The notes under the pieces: model-generated
What the model was told of the DNA's origin: nothing
The model's database searches: none
The model's input: only the letters and a program-made list of their open reading frames with translations
Assembly: GCF_900103535.1 (NCBI RefSeq)
Contig: NZ_FNHQ01000021.1
Span: 1-43,661 of the forward strand
Direction of reading: 5' to 3'
DNA: 43,661 nt
DNA from: Megasphaera paucivorans
GTDB taxonomy: Bacteria > Bacillota > Negativicutes > Veillonellales > Megasphaeraceae
Program-made: the position numbers and the translations under genes
Shown: one piece after another, positions 15,880-24,391 of the stretch
How the letters are laid out: each line of letters opens with the position of its first letter
Numbering within the stretch: the first letter of the stretch is position 1

Positions 15880-17046
15880 TTACAACATATGGTGCTTTTG
15901 ATATAAAACATAATACAGGAAGCAGTCAAACAGCAGAATTCCGGCAGCGATACGGTACATGACCGGGAATCCATAGACGGCGGCCAGCGGTCCTAGTACG
16001 ATGGCTCCTAACGCAGCGCATCCGTCAAAACATAAAAAATAGGTAGATGTTGCAACACCCGTCCGGGAAGCGGGGACTACTGTAACAACGAGGGCTTGTA
16101 AGGAAGAGAACAGACTACCGTTTCCCAGTCCGACTAAGATTCCGGTTAGCACTAAAACCACACCCGTAGTTGTCATACTGACTAGCCAAAGACCAAGTGC
16201 AAATATAACCAGCGCCGTCTGTATAATCAGATTCGGACCATGCACATCAAATGCTTTTCCGACGTTGGGTCTGGATAGTAACACGGTAACAGCCATAAAC
16301 ATATAGAAATAGGGAGCATAAGATAATTGACCTAATTCAGCAGCATATAATGTAATAAAGGTAGATATAGAGCTAAAAGAAAAAGAAGTAAGACCTGCTA
16401 TTATGCCAATGGGAATAGCTGCCGGTTCAATATATTGCTGCCATCTCGATAGGGCAGTATTCTTTTTGCGGGTAGTTTCCGCATGACTGGATTTTTGCAA
16501 AAATACAATAGCAAAAAAAACCAGCGCTGCAAAAACTAAACTGGACATATATACGTAGTAATAGTTGTATTCTAGCAATGATAAACCCAGCAATGGACCC
16601 AAAATCATGCCCAATGTCATAAAGACGGCAAAATAACCGATTCCTTCCCCCATATGTTCTCGTGGAAGTGTATCGGCAACACTGGCCATGGTGGCCGTAG
16701 AAAGAGCACCAAATACCAGCCCATGCAGCAGTCGCAGCAAAATTAATAATGACACGGAGGTCATCATAAAATATAAAATAAAAGGAATAATAAAGAGCGC
16801 AAAGGTATACAGCAATACCGTTTTTTTATCGTATTGATCGATGAGCCGGCCCATTATGGGACGACTTAGCAACGCTCCGAATAAATACATGCCGTTGATC
16901 AGGCCGACTTGTTCCTTTGAGGCACCCATAATAGTAGTAGAAATGATCGGTAAAGTCGCCATCAATATAAAATGCGCCATAAATTGAAAATAGTTATTGG
17001 CACAACATAGCATGTAATTTTTAGAAATAATACCTTTAACCGACAT
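15880..17046 (-). CDS. MFS transporter
   Basis: The 388-aa protein has about 12 membrane segments. The loop 2-3 signature is visible as GRLIDQYDKKTVLL after PIMG, and PNVGKAFDVHG marks the equivalent loop in the second half. The family covers small-molecule and siderophore-type exporters; substrate unknown. ATG at 17046 is chosen because GGAG lies about 10 bp upstream; the longer frame from 17082 adds 12 residues with no SD. It is convergent with the DUF6933-like gene and stands alone as a transcription unit. Confidence 0.82.
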   Translation of the reverse strand: MSVKGIISKNYMLCCANNYFQFMAHFILMATLPIISTTIMGASKEQVGLINGMYLFGALLSRPIMGRLIDQYDKKTVLLYTFALFIIPFILYFMMTSVSLLILLRLLHGLVFGALSTATMASVADTLPREHMGEGIGYFAVFMTLGMILGPLLGLSLLEYNYYYVYMSSLVFAALVFFAIVFLQKSSHAETTRKKNTALSRWQQYIEPAAIPIGIIAGLTSFSFSSISTFITLYAAELGQLSYAPYFYMFMAVTVLLSRPNVGKAFDVHGPNLIIQTALVIFALGLWLVSMTTTGVVLVLTGILVGLGNGSLFSSLQALVVTVVPASRTGVATSTYFLCFDGCAALGAIVLGPLAAVYGFPVMYRIAAGILLFDCFLYYVLYQKHHML

Positions 17047-17153
17047 ATAATGCATCTCCATCAATAGTGTATTCCTAATCAATTATAGCACATACGTAGC
17101 GGTAGTACTGTGAGCAGAATACTTATACGGACATATTTGTGCAATATATCAAA

Positions 17154-17342
17154 TTAATTTGAATAGGCTTTAATTTCAGCGCAGCATATTGTAACATAGT
17201 AATATACGGTAAACTGTTCTGTTGGTTGATCCACATCGAATATAAATGATGCCAAATCAAGCGGAAAATAGAAATCAAAGGTACGCGGCTCATGATTTTT
17301 TGGGTAAGGAAAACCATGGGAAAGGGAATTTTCAATGCAATC
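17154..17342 (-). pseudogene. Possible C-terminal coding remnant, unknown protein
   Basis: A 63-codon open frame without a start reads, in part, HGFPYPKNHEPRTFDFYF and FDVDQPTEQFTVYYYV. The composition is protein-like, but there is no start codon and no recognised family. It may be the tail of a lost gene. Weak evidence. Confidence 0.2.
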
Positions 17343-17481
17343 AACTATATATAGAAAAATTTTATTATTTATGCTTACTGTGGGTATTAGTTCTATTGCG
17401 TATTATTTATCATTGAGTGAAAAGAATATATGGATATACTCTGGAAAAACAGTGATTAATCGAGATGAGGCATGGACATGA
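17335..17481 (+). CDS. Small single-pass membrane protein coupled to the flavodoxin
   Basis: A 48-aa frame begins MQSTIYRKILLFMLTVGISS and continues IAYYLSLSEKN, which gives one clear membrane helix at residues 8-26 with a basic N-side. AAAGGGAA lies 8 bp before the ATG. Its stop overlaps the flavodoxin start as ATGA (17478-17481), the classic arrangement for translational coupling, which argues that it is real. No family is recognised. It may anchor or accompany the flavodoxin. Confidence 0.5.
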   Translation: MQSTIYRKILLFMLTVGISSIAYYLSLSEKNIWIYSGKTVINRDEAWT

Positions 17482-18014
17482 AAATAGCAGTTATATATAA
17501 ATCCAAAACTGGTTTTACTAAAAAGTATGCTGAGTGGATTGCAGAAGCTGTGTCAGCAGATATTTTTGAAATATCGACAGTCCATATTCCTATGCTTGAT
17601 ATCTATGATACTATTATTTATGGAGGCAGCGTCCATATATCAGAGATTATTGGCGTAAAACTAATAACAGAAAATATGGATTGACTTGCGAATAAACGGT
17701 TGATCGTCTTTGCAACTGGCGTTTCCCCTCTAAGAAAAAGTGTCGTTATGGATGTTCAAAATAAAAATTTTGATTTAATGCAGCAGAAGAAAATCAAGTT
17801 TTTTTATTTACGGGGCGGTTTTGACTATAGCAAACTGAATTTTCTGGATAAATTTCTGATGACACTATTGAAATGGAAAATTAAAAGAAAAAACAAAATA
17901 AATTTAACAGCCGATGAGATAGGTATGCTTGCTATATATGACAAACCAGCAGACTTTACAATGAAGGAAAATATAGATACCATTTTAAATATAGTACGTG
18001 GTGATGTTTGTTGA
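17478..18014 (+). pseudogene. Flavodoxin-domain protein interrupted by an in-frame TGA
   Basis: The N-terminal half (MKIAVIYKSKTGFTKKYAEW) carries the FMN phosphate loop of the flavodoxin fold (SKTGFTKKYA) and the second strand IIYGGSVH. TGA at 17682-17684 interrupts ENMD-stop-LANKRLIVFATG, where homologues would have Trp, so a TGG-to-TGA change is likely. The frame then runs on to 18014 with no further stop and keeps the family's later motifs (FYLRGGFDYSKL). The intact protein would be 178 aa. Either the gene is dead or, less likely, the TGA is read through. Confidence 0.82.
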
Positions 18015-18110
18015 CTGTATTCTTCGGCTAATAGCAATTTCCTGCTTGGATCAATGTTTCTTACAGGGGTGATACAAGATAAACAGGAGCGGAAAGGAGA
18101 CTGTTATCGT

Positions 18111-18755
18111 ATGATGGGACCGGATAAGAATAAACTATACCCCAATGAAACAATCAAGACGGTATGTTACATCAGTAATCTTCCCAAAAGAGCAAATGTT
18201 GAGATCGGGGATTATACATAGTATAGTGATAATAAAAAGTCACCGGAACAGTTTTATGATGCCATCGAACATCAGTATGAATTTTTGGGTGATAAATTAA
18301 TCATTGGGAAGTTTTGTGCGATTGCCGAAGGCATTCTCTTTATCATGAATGGTGCGAATCACGGCATGAAAGGTATTACAACCTATCCATTCCATATCTT
18401 CGGCAGTGGCTGGGAAACAGTAACGCCGACTATGGAACAGCTGCCATTTCGTGGAGATACAGTAATTGGTAATGATGTATGGATAGGTCAATATGTAACG
18501 ATTATGCCTGGAGTCAATGTGGGAGATGGTGCGATTATTGCAGCAAATTCGACTGTTGTAAAAAATGTTGAACCGTATTCCGTTGTAGGTGGTAATCCTG
18601 CTAAAATTATTAAAAAACGCTTTGACGATGAAACCATTGAATTGCTTTTAAAACTGCAATGGTGGAACTGGGATGAGGAAACATTATTTGATCATCTTGA
18701 AGACCTGGCGTTTGCGGATAATCCAGCTGCGTTAAAAAAACTGCTTTGCCGATAG
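18111..18755 (+). pseudogene. Vat/CatB-type xenobiotic acetyltransferase with an internal TAG
   Basis: The frame from ATG 18111 (SD AAAGGAGA) reads MMGPDKNKLYPNETIKTVCY, then VEIGDYT, a TAG at 18219-18221, then YSD and the rest of the left-handed beta-helix. Vat family hallmarks include NGANHGMKGITTYPFHIFG with the catalytic His, VIGNDVWIGQYVTIMPGV, and VVGGNPAKIIKKRF. The normal sequence is GDYTYYSD, so a Tyr codon became TAG. Vat enzymes acetylate streptogramin A and CatB acetylates chloramphenicol; the subtype is not certain. Restart at TTG 18285 could give a fragment of about 156 aa lacking the first coils. Total intact length would be 214 aa. Confidence 0.85.
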
Positions 18756-18773
18756 CATATGAGGATATCTATG

Positions 18774-19522
18774 GAGAATCAATTTGTAAATATAACCACG
18801 GAAAATCTTGTTCATGAACATTTGTGCTGTATTATCCGCAGTACGAAGCTGCATCCTGGTATTGAAGCAAAGCGTCAGTGGCTTTCGGCACGGCTGTATG
18901 AGGGCATGTCTTTAGAAAATTATCTGCAAAGGTTGCGGTTTTTATTGAATATGTACCGTTGGAAACGGCTTGGGTACCTATTGTGGGGAATTCATATTAT
19001 TATATATATTGTCTATGGGTTATCGGCAGTGCGTATAGAAAGAAAGGATACGGCAAGGCTTTAATGGAGTATTGTTTAGCGGATGCTAAAGAAAAAAATA
19101 AATCCGGTGTTTGCATGCTTGGATCAAATAAGCAAAAGGCATGGCCTGCTGACCAATCGTTTGCAAAAAAGTATGGCTTTGAGGTTGTTGATAGTACGGA
19201 GAATGGATATGAATTGTTGGCGCGTTCTTTTGATGGAACTATTCCTAAATTTGCACCGCAGGTGAAAGATAACAGGATTGAAAATAATGAACTGACCATA
19301 TATTATGATAGGCAATGTCCTTATGTGAATCAAGCGATTGAACGGATAAAACAGTATTGCGGATTGAATCGTGTTCCGGTATCTTTAATTGAAGTAGATA
19401 CATTGCAAAAGGCAAAAGAATTACCTTGTGTTTTCAATAATTGGGGTGTATTTTATAAAGGAATCTTTGAAACTGTAAATGTATTGGACATTGCTTATCT
19501 AAAAAGGATATTGAAGAAATAA
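18774..19522 (+). pseudogene. GNAT-YoaP acetyltransferase, frameshifted
   Basis: The first frame begins MENQFVNITTENLVHEHLCC and breaks at EGMSLENY. The second frame continues with ETAWVPIVGNSYYYIYCLWV, the GNAT acetyl-CoA loop RKKGYGKAL, and a C-terminal YoaP-like domain (LTIYYDRQCPYVNQAI, then ELPCVFNNWGVFYKG). Adding one G to the GGG run at 18902-18904 restores EGHVFRKLSAKVAVFIEY, an uninterrupted fold of about 249 aa. The ATG at 18774 has a GAGGAT SD. Substrate unknown. It follows the Vat-like gene by 18 bp. Confidence 0.85.
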
Positions 19523-19550
19523 AATCGTTTGTTTTAAAGGAGGGAATATC

Positions 19551-19619
19551 ATGATTATTTGCATTGCTGCCGCTTCATACAAAGTTAGCTGCAGCGGCGG
19601 TTGTATGAAGCGAGTATAG
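19551..19619 (+). CDS. 22-codon leader peptide upstream of the CAT-like gene
   Basis: AAAGGAGGG lies 6 bp before the ATG, one of the best SDs in the window. The peptide reads MIICIAAASYKVSCSGGCMK and two more residues. It ends 63 bp before the CAT-like start, and its coding region contains the stem at 19571-19612. This is the layout of drug-induced translational attenuation known for cat genes, where ribosome stalling opens a hairpin. The peptide is seen; regulation is inferred. Confidence 0.45.
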   Translation: MIICIAAASYKVSCSGGCMKRV

Positions 19620-19669
19620 TCGCTGACGGCTGATTTTGCTATGAGTATGAATTTAATTAATATAGCAAA
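19571..19669 (+). promoter_or_regulatory. Leader hairpins before the CAT-like gene
   Basis: Stem 1 pairs 19571-19582 (CGCTTCATACAA) with 19601-19612 (TTGTATGAAGCG), 12 bp perfect, inside the leader peptide. Stem 2 pairs TTTGCTAT (19635-19642) with ATAGCAAA (19662-19669) and ends directly at the SD AGAAGG (19669-19674). Together they could control access to the CAT-like start. Confidence 0.45.
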
Positions 19670-19682
19670 GAAGGCTGATGAA

Positions 19683-20333
19683 ATGAATTATAAAAAAGTA
19701 GATTTAAAAACATATTACCGTCGTGGTGTATACCGGCATTTTTCCAAAGATTGTAAATGTTCTATTTCGATGACCCACACTATTGATGTGACTGCACTGG
19801 ATGCATTTTCCAGACGAACAGAAACAAAGTTTTATATTAATTTTCTGTATATTTTAACAAAAGTGCTAAATGCCAGAGAAGATTATCGAATGGCATATCT
19901 ATGGGAGAGTGATGAAGTTATTGTGTATGATCGGATTCATCCTACGCAGTACATCTTCCATGAAGATACAGAAACCTGTACGCCTGTTTATACAACCTAT
20001 CATCCAGCATATAATATTTTTTATGAAGGTTGCGCAGCGGATATCGAAAAAGCCAAGCAATCCCGGCAGTATGGACTCGATATGGAGCATCATCCTAACT
20101 GGTTTGATGCATCTTATGTTTCCTGGCTGTCTTATGATGCACTGCACGTGGAACTGCCGGATGGCTATCTTTATTTTATGCCTATTGTGAACTGGGGCAG
20201 GTATCGGAAAGAAAATGGCCGTCTTGTGATGCCGGTCAGTGTCAGATTAAACCATGCCGCAGCGGATGGATATCTTTTGGCAAAGGTTTATTTACTTTTA
20301 GCACAGGAAATAGCCGTACTCACATCGTTGTAA
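19683..20333 (+). CDS. Chloramphenicol acetyltransferase-like protein (CatA family), copy 1
   Basis: The 216-aa length is usual for trimeric CatA enzymes, which transfer acetyl from acetyl-CoA to chloramphenicol. The C-terminal catalytic block PVSVRLNHAAADGY (about residues 184-197) has the general-base His at about 191 in HxxxDG. SWLSYDAL matches the weaker central motif. The usual His after DG is Leu here, so drug activity is uncertain. Some divergent CatA relatives are not proven resistance enzymes. ATG 19683 is chosen because AGAAGG is 8 bp upstream and family members start here; the upstream ATG at 19641 adds 14 non-family residues. A leader peptide precedes it. Confidence 0.82.
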   Translation: MNYKKVDLKTYYRRGVYRHFSKDCKCSISMTHTIDVTALDAFSRRTETKFYINFLYILTKVLNAREDYRMAYLWESDEVIVYDRIHPTQYIFHEDTETCTPVYTTYHPAYNIFYEGCAADIEKAKQSRQYGLDMEHHPNWFDASYVSWLSYDALHVELPDGYLYFMPIVNWGRYRKENGRLVMPVSVRLNHAAADGYLLAKVYLLLAQEIAVLTSL

Positions 20334-20381
20334 ACTGAATATATCGAAAAAATTTATTTGATTTTATAATACTGTGTGTAC

Positions 20382-20417
20382 AAAAAGACGTTCAATATTC
20401 GTATTGAACGTCTTTTT
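20382..20417. terminator. Strong bidirectional terminator
   Basis: Bases 20382-20397 pair perfectly over 16 bp with 20402-20417 around a TTCG loop, with A-tract and T-tract ends. It serves the CAT-like gene on the plus strand and fetB on the minus strand. Confidence 0.9.
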
Positions 20418-20453
20418 GCAATGAGTGGCTTCCTATTTATTTTGCTGCATCGG

Positions 20454-21224
20454 CTATTTTATAAAGAGCAATTGTTTTTTACTATTGAAAAAACTCCGGT
20501 ACGCTAAATAACAGGCAATAAATGAAGCGATGGAAGAGGTAGAAAGAAGCATAAAGGTAACCATGATCTGATATTTTATTGCTTCCATCGGAGAGGATCC
20601 GGCTAGGATTAGTCCGGTCATCATACCTGGAAGTGATACGATTCCCAGTGTTTTGGCAGAATCAATCGTTGGCAGCATGCCCGTTTTTATGCAGTTGCGT
20701 ATAATATCAATAGAGGAAGGCAGTATATCGGCACCTAATGAAAGTTTTGTTTCCACTTCGTCTCGCTTGTTTTTAAAATCAGCTGCGATTTGTCTATAAC
20801 ATAATCCAAGGGCGACCATAGCGTTGCCGATAATCATACCGCTGACAGGAATGATTTGGTATGGCTCATATTCAATTGTTTTTGATGCAACAAGAATTGT
20901 CAGCGTGGCAATGGTTCCAATTGATATAGATAAGAAAGAGATATAAAAACCATTTTTGACATCGTTGCCTCTTTTTGCAGCATTATAGGCTGCATTGAAT
21001 ATCATAAAAATAAGCAGGAGAGTTGTAAAAACAGGGCTTTTTAGGCCAAAAATATATTCCAGTACGTATCCTACTATAATAAGTTGAACTACAGCTCGGA
21101 TAACCCCAATGATGACTTCCTTTTCAAGTTTTAGCTTTTGCCAATAGGAGAAAAAAAGCGTTACAAGTACCAATGAAGATGAAATAAGTAAAGATGTTAT
21201 ACTGATTGCAGTTGAACTATTCAT
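20454..21224 (-). CDS. fetB: FetB-type (UPF0014) metal-export permease
   Basis: The 256-aa protein has about seven hydrophobic segments. Family blocks are visible as VIRAVVQLIIVGYVLEYIFG, the central ISVGTIATL-like stretch, PVSGMIIGNAM, and LPGMMTGLILAGSSPMEAIKY. In E. coli FetB (YbbM) forms an ABC exporter with FetA and lowers free iron under oxidative stress. Its start overlaps the FetA stop by 4 bp (ATGA), so translation is coupled. It is last in a marR-fetA-fetB transcript ending at the hairpin at 20382. Confidence 0.88.
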   Translation of the reverse strand: MNSSTAISITSLLISSSLVLVTLFFSYWQKLKLEKEVIIGVIRAVVQLIIVGYVLEYIFGLKSPVFTTLLLIFMIFNAAYNAAKRGNDVKNGFYISFLSISIGTIATLTILVASKTIEYEPYQIIPVSGMIIGNAMVALGLCYRQIAADFKNKRDEVETKLSLGADILPSSIDIIRNCIKTGMLPTIDSAKTLGIVSLPGMMTGLILAGSSPMEAIKYQIMVTFMLLSTSSIASFIACYLAYRSFFNSKKQLLFIK

Positions 21225-21877
21225 TTTATAACCTCCCAGGATTTTATTTCGCCGTCTGCTATAGATAAGAGTTTATTCGCATATTTCCTGCTTTGTTCAG
21301 GATTATGAGTTACCCATAAAATGGTCATACCTTCCTTATTTAATGTATTAATGACAGCTTCAACAATGTTTGTATTTGTTACATCAAGGGCAGAGGTAAT
21401 TTCATCTAAAAGAAGAATCTCCGGTTTGAATAGTAAACTGCGGATCAGAGCTATCCGTTGTTTTTCTCCACCGGAAAGATTCCGTACGTCTTTGTTCAAA
21501 TAGGCGGTGGTCATATGAAACATAGAAAATAAAGCAGTGATCCTTTTTTGATCTGGATTGCGGTTTCGTATAGAGAAAGGGAAATTGATATTTTCCATGA
21601 CAGTATCACCAAAAAGATAGGGTGTCTGAAAACAGTAGGAAATATTTTTTCTTAACTCCGTTGGCTCATAAGAGGTGAAATTTTTGTTTTTAAAAAGGAT
21701 ACCGCCTTTAGTAGGGCTGATCAAATAGCTGCAAAGTTTAAGAAAGGTGCTTTTGCCGCTGCCGGACGGACCAACAATTGAAATAAAATCATTTTCTTCA
21801 ATTTGTACAGATATATCGTTAAGAATGGATTTACCTTCATTATTAAAAGATACGTTTTGAAATTCTAGTAATGACAA
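21221..21877 (-). CDS. fetA: FetA-type ABC transporter ATPase
   Basis: The ATP-binding partner of FetB, 218 aa. It shows Walker A GPSGSGKS (about 36-43), Q-loop FQTPYLFG, signature LSGGEKQR (about 134-141), Walker B ILLLDEITSALD (catalytic Glu about 159), and the H-loop His in VTHNPEQ. The TTG at 21877 is preferred because GGGGGG lies about 7 bp upstream; the GTG at 21886 falls inside that SD. It is downstream of the MarR gene by about 17 bp and overlaps fetB. Metal specificity is inferred from the FetB partner. Confidence 0.88.
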   Translation of the reverse strand: MSLLEFQNVSFNNEGKSILNDISVQIEENDFISIVGPSGSGKSTFLKLCSYLISPTKGGILFKNKNFTSYEPTELRKNISYCFQTPYLFGDTVMENINFPFSIRNRNPDQKRITALFSMFHMTTAYLNKDVRNLSGGEKQRIALIRSLLFKPEILLLDEITSALDVTNTNIVEAVINTLNKEGMTILWVTHNPEQSRKYANKLLSIADGEIKSWEVIK

Positions 21878-21894
21878 AATAAACACCCCCCAGG

Positions 21895-22332
21895 CTATTT
21901 TTTATTCAGAGTAAATAAAGAATCTATATGTATATTATCCAATACTTCTTCAAGCAGTTCCTTTAGTTTTTCTTTTTTTTCCGGTTCCAATGTATTAAAG
22001 AAATGATTTGAAAATAGTATGTCTTCTTTTATATGTTTTTCTACTATTGTTTTTCCTTTCGGTGTAGCAATAAGTTCTATCGCTCTTCGATCGATATTTG
22101 TTCGTAGTCGCTCAATCAATTCTTTATTTTCCAGTCTGTCAATAATTCCTGTAAGTGTAGATGGGGGAATCCCATATTGTTGGGTAAGTTTCTTGATTGT
22201 TGTTTTTTTGCTGCAGTATATCCTCTCCAAAATATACATGTCCTGTGGTTGGATAGCAGAAGTTTTACGCTGATACTCACTTTTATATTCGAAAACGTCG
22301 AGAAGTTTATGTATTATCGTATTTTCATCCAA
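21895..22332 (-). CDS. MarR-family regulator of the fetAB operon
   Basis: The 145-aa protein has the winged HTH of MarR proteins: TIKKLTQQYGIPPSTLTGIIDRLENKELIER (about residues 46-76), followed by the wing with RAIELIATPKG. It is the first gene of a three-gene minus-strand operon, with its SD (AAGGAGG) about 11 bp before the ATG. A 55-bp near-perfect palindrome covers its promoter and SD region, so autorepression is likely. The ligand could be a metal, an oxidant or a drug; the sequence does not say. No clustered Cys or His residues point to metal sensing. Confidence 0.87.
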   Translation of the reverse strand: MDENTIIHKLLDVFEYKSEYQRKTSAIQPQDMYILERIYCSKKTTIKKLTQQYGIPPSTLTGIIDRLENKELIERLRTNIDRRAIELIATPKGKTIVEKHIKEDILFSNHFFNTLEPEKKEKLKELLEEVLDNIHIDSLFTLNKK

Positions 22333-22344
22333 TGCCTAGTCCTC

Positions 22345-22399
22345 CTTATACTATATTTACGAGTATCGTAATATACGATGCTCGTAAATATAGTATAAG
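22345..22399. promoter_or_regulatory. 55-bp near-perfect palindrome, probable MarR operator
   Basis: Arms 22345-22370 and 22374-22399 are complementary at 25 of 26 positions with a 3-bp centre. The left arm includes the MarR SD (22340-22346 on the complement), so the transcript may also fold over its own start site. The size exceeds the 16-20 bp typical of one MarR dimer site and would fit two dimers. Confidence 0.65.
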
Positions 22400-22543
22400 C
22401 ATTAAAGCGTATTTTATCAATGCCGATATAGATACTTGGATATTATTAAATATTATTGTAAAATATAAAACATACAATAAATAATTAATAATTAAGGAAA
22501 AATAGATGGGGTATATATTTTGGTAGAATGGGGGATACTCGTC

Positions 22544-23059
22544 ATGGAATTGAGATTGGCTGCTAGTGATGATTTATCGAAGATTCAGGCCATGTATAGA
22601 AACATAATCCGTAATATGAACGAAAACACTATCTCAATTTGGGACGAAGTATATCCATGTGAGTTTTTCAAAAATGATATAGAACAAAATAGACTCTATG
22701 TTTTGGAAGAACATGATGAAATATGTTCCGCGTTTGCTTTATGTGATTCCAATTCAGGAGCAGGGGACGTAAGGTGGAAAAATAATGATAGCACGGCGGT
22801 ATATATTGAGCGGCTAGGTGTACATGTCGATTATTTGGGAAATGGAATAGGCAGTATGCTGCTCCATCAAGCAGTCGAACTAGCAAAACAAAAAGGAGCG
22901 GATTATGTAAGGCTGTTTGTTGCCGATATAAATAAACCGGCAATACATCTTTACGTAAAAAATAAATTTGAAATAGCAGATGGAATTTATGAGGAACGTA
23001 TTGATGACAATCTTATATTGCACGAATTGGGATTTGAAATAAAAATATCAAGAGAATAA
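22544..23059 (+). CDS. GNAT-family N-acetyltransferase
   Basis: The 171-aa protein has a complete GNAT fold. Motif A is visible as IERLGVHVDYLGNGIGSMLL (the acetyl-CoA pyrophosphate loop G-x-G-x-G/A), followed by AVELAKQKGADYVRLFVADIN and the C-terminal NKPAIHLYVKNKFE. ATG 22544 has GGGGGA upstream; the longer frame from 22520 lacks an SD. Substrate not identifiable. It stands alone between the fet operon and the K+ channel gene. The 259 bp that follow hold no gene and no clear terminator. Confidence 0.85.
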   Translation: MELRLAASDDLSKIQAMYRNIIRNMNENTISIWDEVYPCEFFKNDIEQNRLYVLEEHDEICSAFALCDSNSGAGDVRWKNNDSTAVYIERLGVHVDYLGNGIGSMLLHQAVELAKQKGADYVRLFVADINKPAIHLYVKNKFEIADGIYEERIDDNLILHELGFEIKISRE

Positions 23060-23318
23060 AAAATGTCTGTATTTTTATTGAACTTTTAAATTGCACGATA
23101 ACGAATTAACATTTACAAGGCGGGGATAGTTTGGTAAAATAAGTCCATTAAAGGCCGTGCATCTGCAGTAAGTTTATATATATAAGTTCGATAAGGGATG
23201 CGGATACCTTTATTTAAAAGAAATCCGGTCAATGAATATTTTTTGAAACAGGTAATGGAATAGTAGGTTGACAAAATAAAGCAGTTGGATAAAAATACGC
23301 GAAAAAGAGGCGGGCCCG

Positions 23319-24305
23319 ATGAATCGATTAAAAATGGCTGTCGTATATGTTCTCTGCATAGTGACTATTGGAATCCTTGGGTTTGCTTTTATTGAACATT
23401 TATCTTGGCTTGATGCTATTTATGTAACCGTTACTACACTCAGTACAGTTGGTTATGGAGATATTGTTCCGGTAACTGTTGCTGGAAAGATATTTACCAT
23501 TTTTTTTATTGTTTCCGGCGTGGGTACGGCAGGATATATGCTCGTATTAATTTTGAGCATTATTGTTGAGGGGCATATAAAAGATCAATTTGGGAGGCGT
23601 ACCATGTTACAAAAAATAGCGAAACTTAATCATCATGTCATTGTTTGTGGAGCAGGGCGAGTTGGTGAACAAGTAATAGAAGGATTGAAAAATAGTGCCA
23701 AACCTTTTGTGGTAATTGAATCGGATCAGGAAAAAGCCAATTCCTTGCAATCAGATGATATTCTGACTATTTGCGGCGATGCCAAATTGGATAAAGTGCT
23801 CCAGACAGCGGGGGTTAAAAGAGCCGCAATTTTGGTGTCGGCATTGTCCGATGACGCTGACAATGTATATGTTACTCTCTCGGCTAAAAGTCAAAATCAG
23901 AGTATTATTATTGCAGCACGAGCTGATGAAGAAGAAGCGGAATCTAAATTGAAGCAGGCGGGTGCGACAATGGTTATATCGCCTTCTATTTCAGGGGGAA
24001 GACAGATATTGGCGGCGATAGAACATCCGCTTGCCTATGATTTTCTGCAAAACATGTTTTACAATCAAAAATTTGATGTGGATATGGCTGAAATACGAGT
24101 TTGTGAAAAATCAAAACTTGTGGGAGAAAGACTTGCGGATTTTTGGGCTAAAGAAGCTCTTAATTTAACTATTGCGGCTATTAAACGAAATAATACATTT
24201 TTATCTACTTCACTTGAAACGGAAACGATAGCAGCCCGTGATATTCTTATTGTTATAGGACAACCGATGTCTATCCGAAAATTGATTACATTGGCAGAAA
24301 CTTAA
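23319..24305 (+). CDS. Potassium channel with RCK/TrkA regulatory domains
   Basis: The 328-aa protein has two membrane helices around the pore loop TLSTVGYGDI (selectivity filter TVGYGD, about 43-48), an RCK domain (TrkA-N) with Rossmann motif CGAGRVGE (about 110-117), and a TrkA-C domain at the C-terminus (about 245-325). This is the MthK/Kch type of ligand-gated K+ channel. The acidic end of the first domain's beta-2 strand (VIESDQEK) fits NAD(H) or nucleotide binding. SD AGGCGGG precedes the ATG. It is monocistronic with no partner Trk membrane gene nearby. Confidence 0.92.
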   Translation: MNRLKMAVVYVLCIVTIGILGFAFIEHLSWLDAIYVTVTTLSTVGYGDIVPVTVAGKIFTIFFIVSGVGTAGYMLVLILSIIVEGHIKDQFGRRTMLQKIAKLNHHVIVCGAGRVGEQVIEGLKNSAKPFVVIESDQEKANSLQSDDILTICGDAKLDKVLQTAGVKRAAILVSALSDDADNVYVTLSAKSQNQSIIIAARADEEEAESKLKQAGATMVISPSISGGRQILAAIEHPLAYDFLQNMFYNQKFDVDMAEIRVCEKSKLVGERLADFWAKEALNLTIAAIKRNNTFLSTSLETETIAARDILIVIGQPMSIRKLITLAET

Positions 24306-24391
24306 TAGATACGTAAGGGAATGAAAAACATATCCATTATTTTTATGTACATCTATTTTACAAATAAATCTATGGAGGGAGGAAAAGAGTG

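Noticed and set aside
17123-17344. 73-aa minus-strand frame with ATG
   Set aside because: Composition is poor compared with the adjacent start-less frame, and there is no SD. Neither is strong; only the latter is kept, at low confidence.
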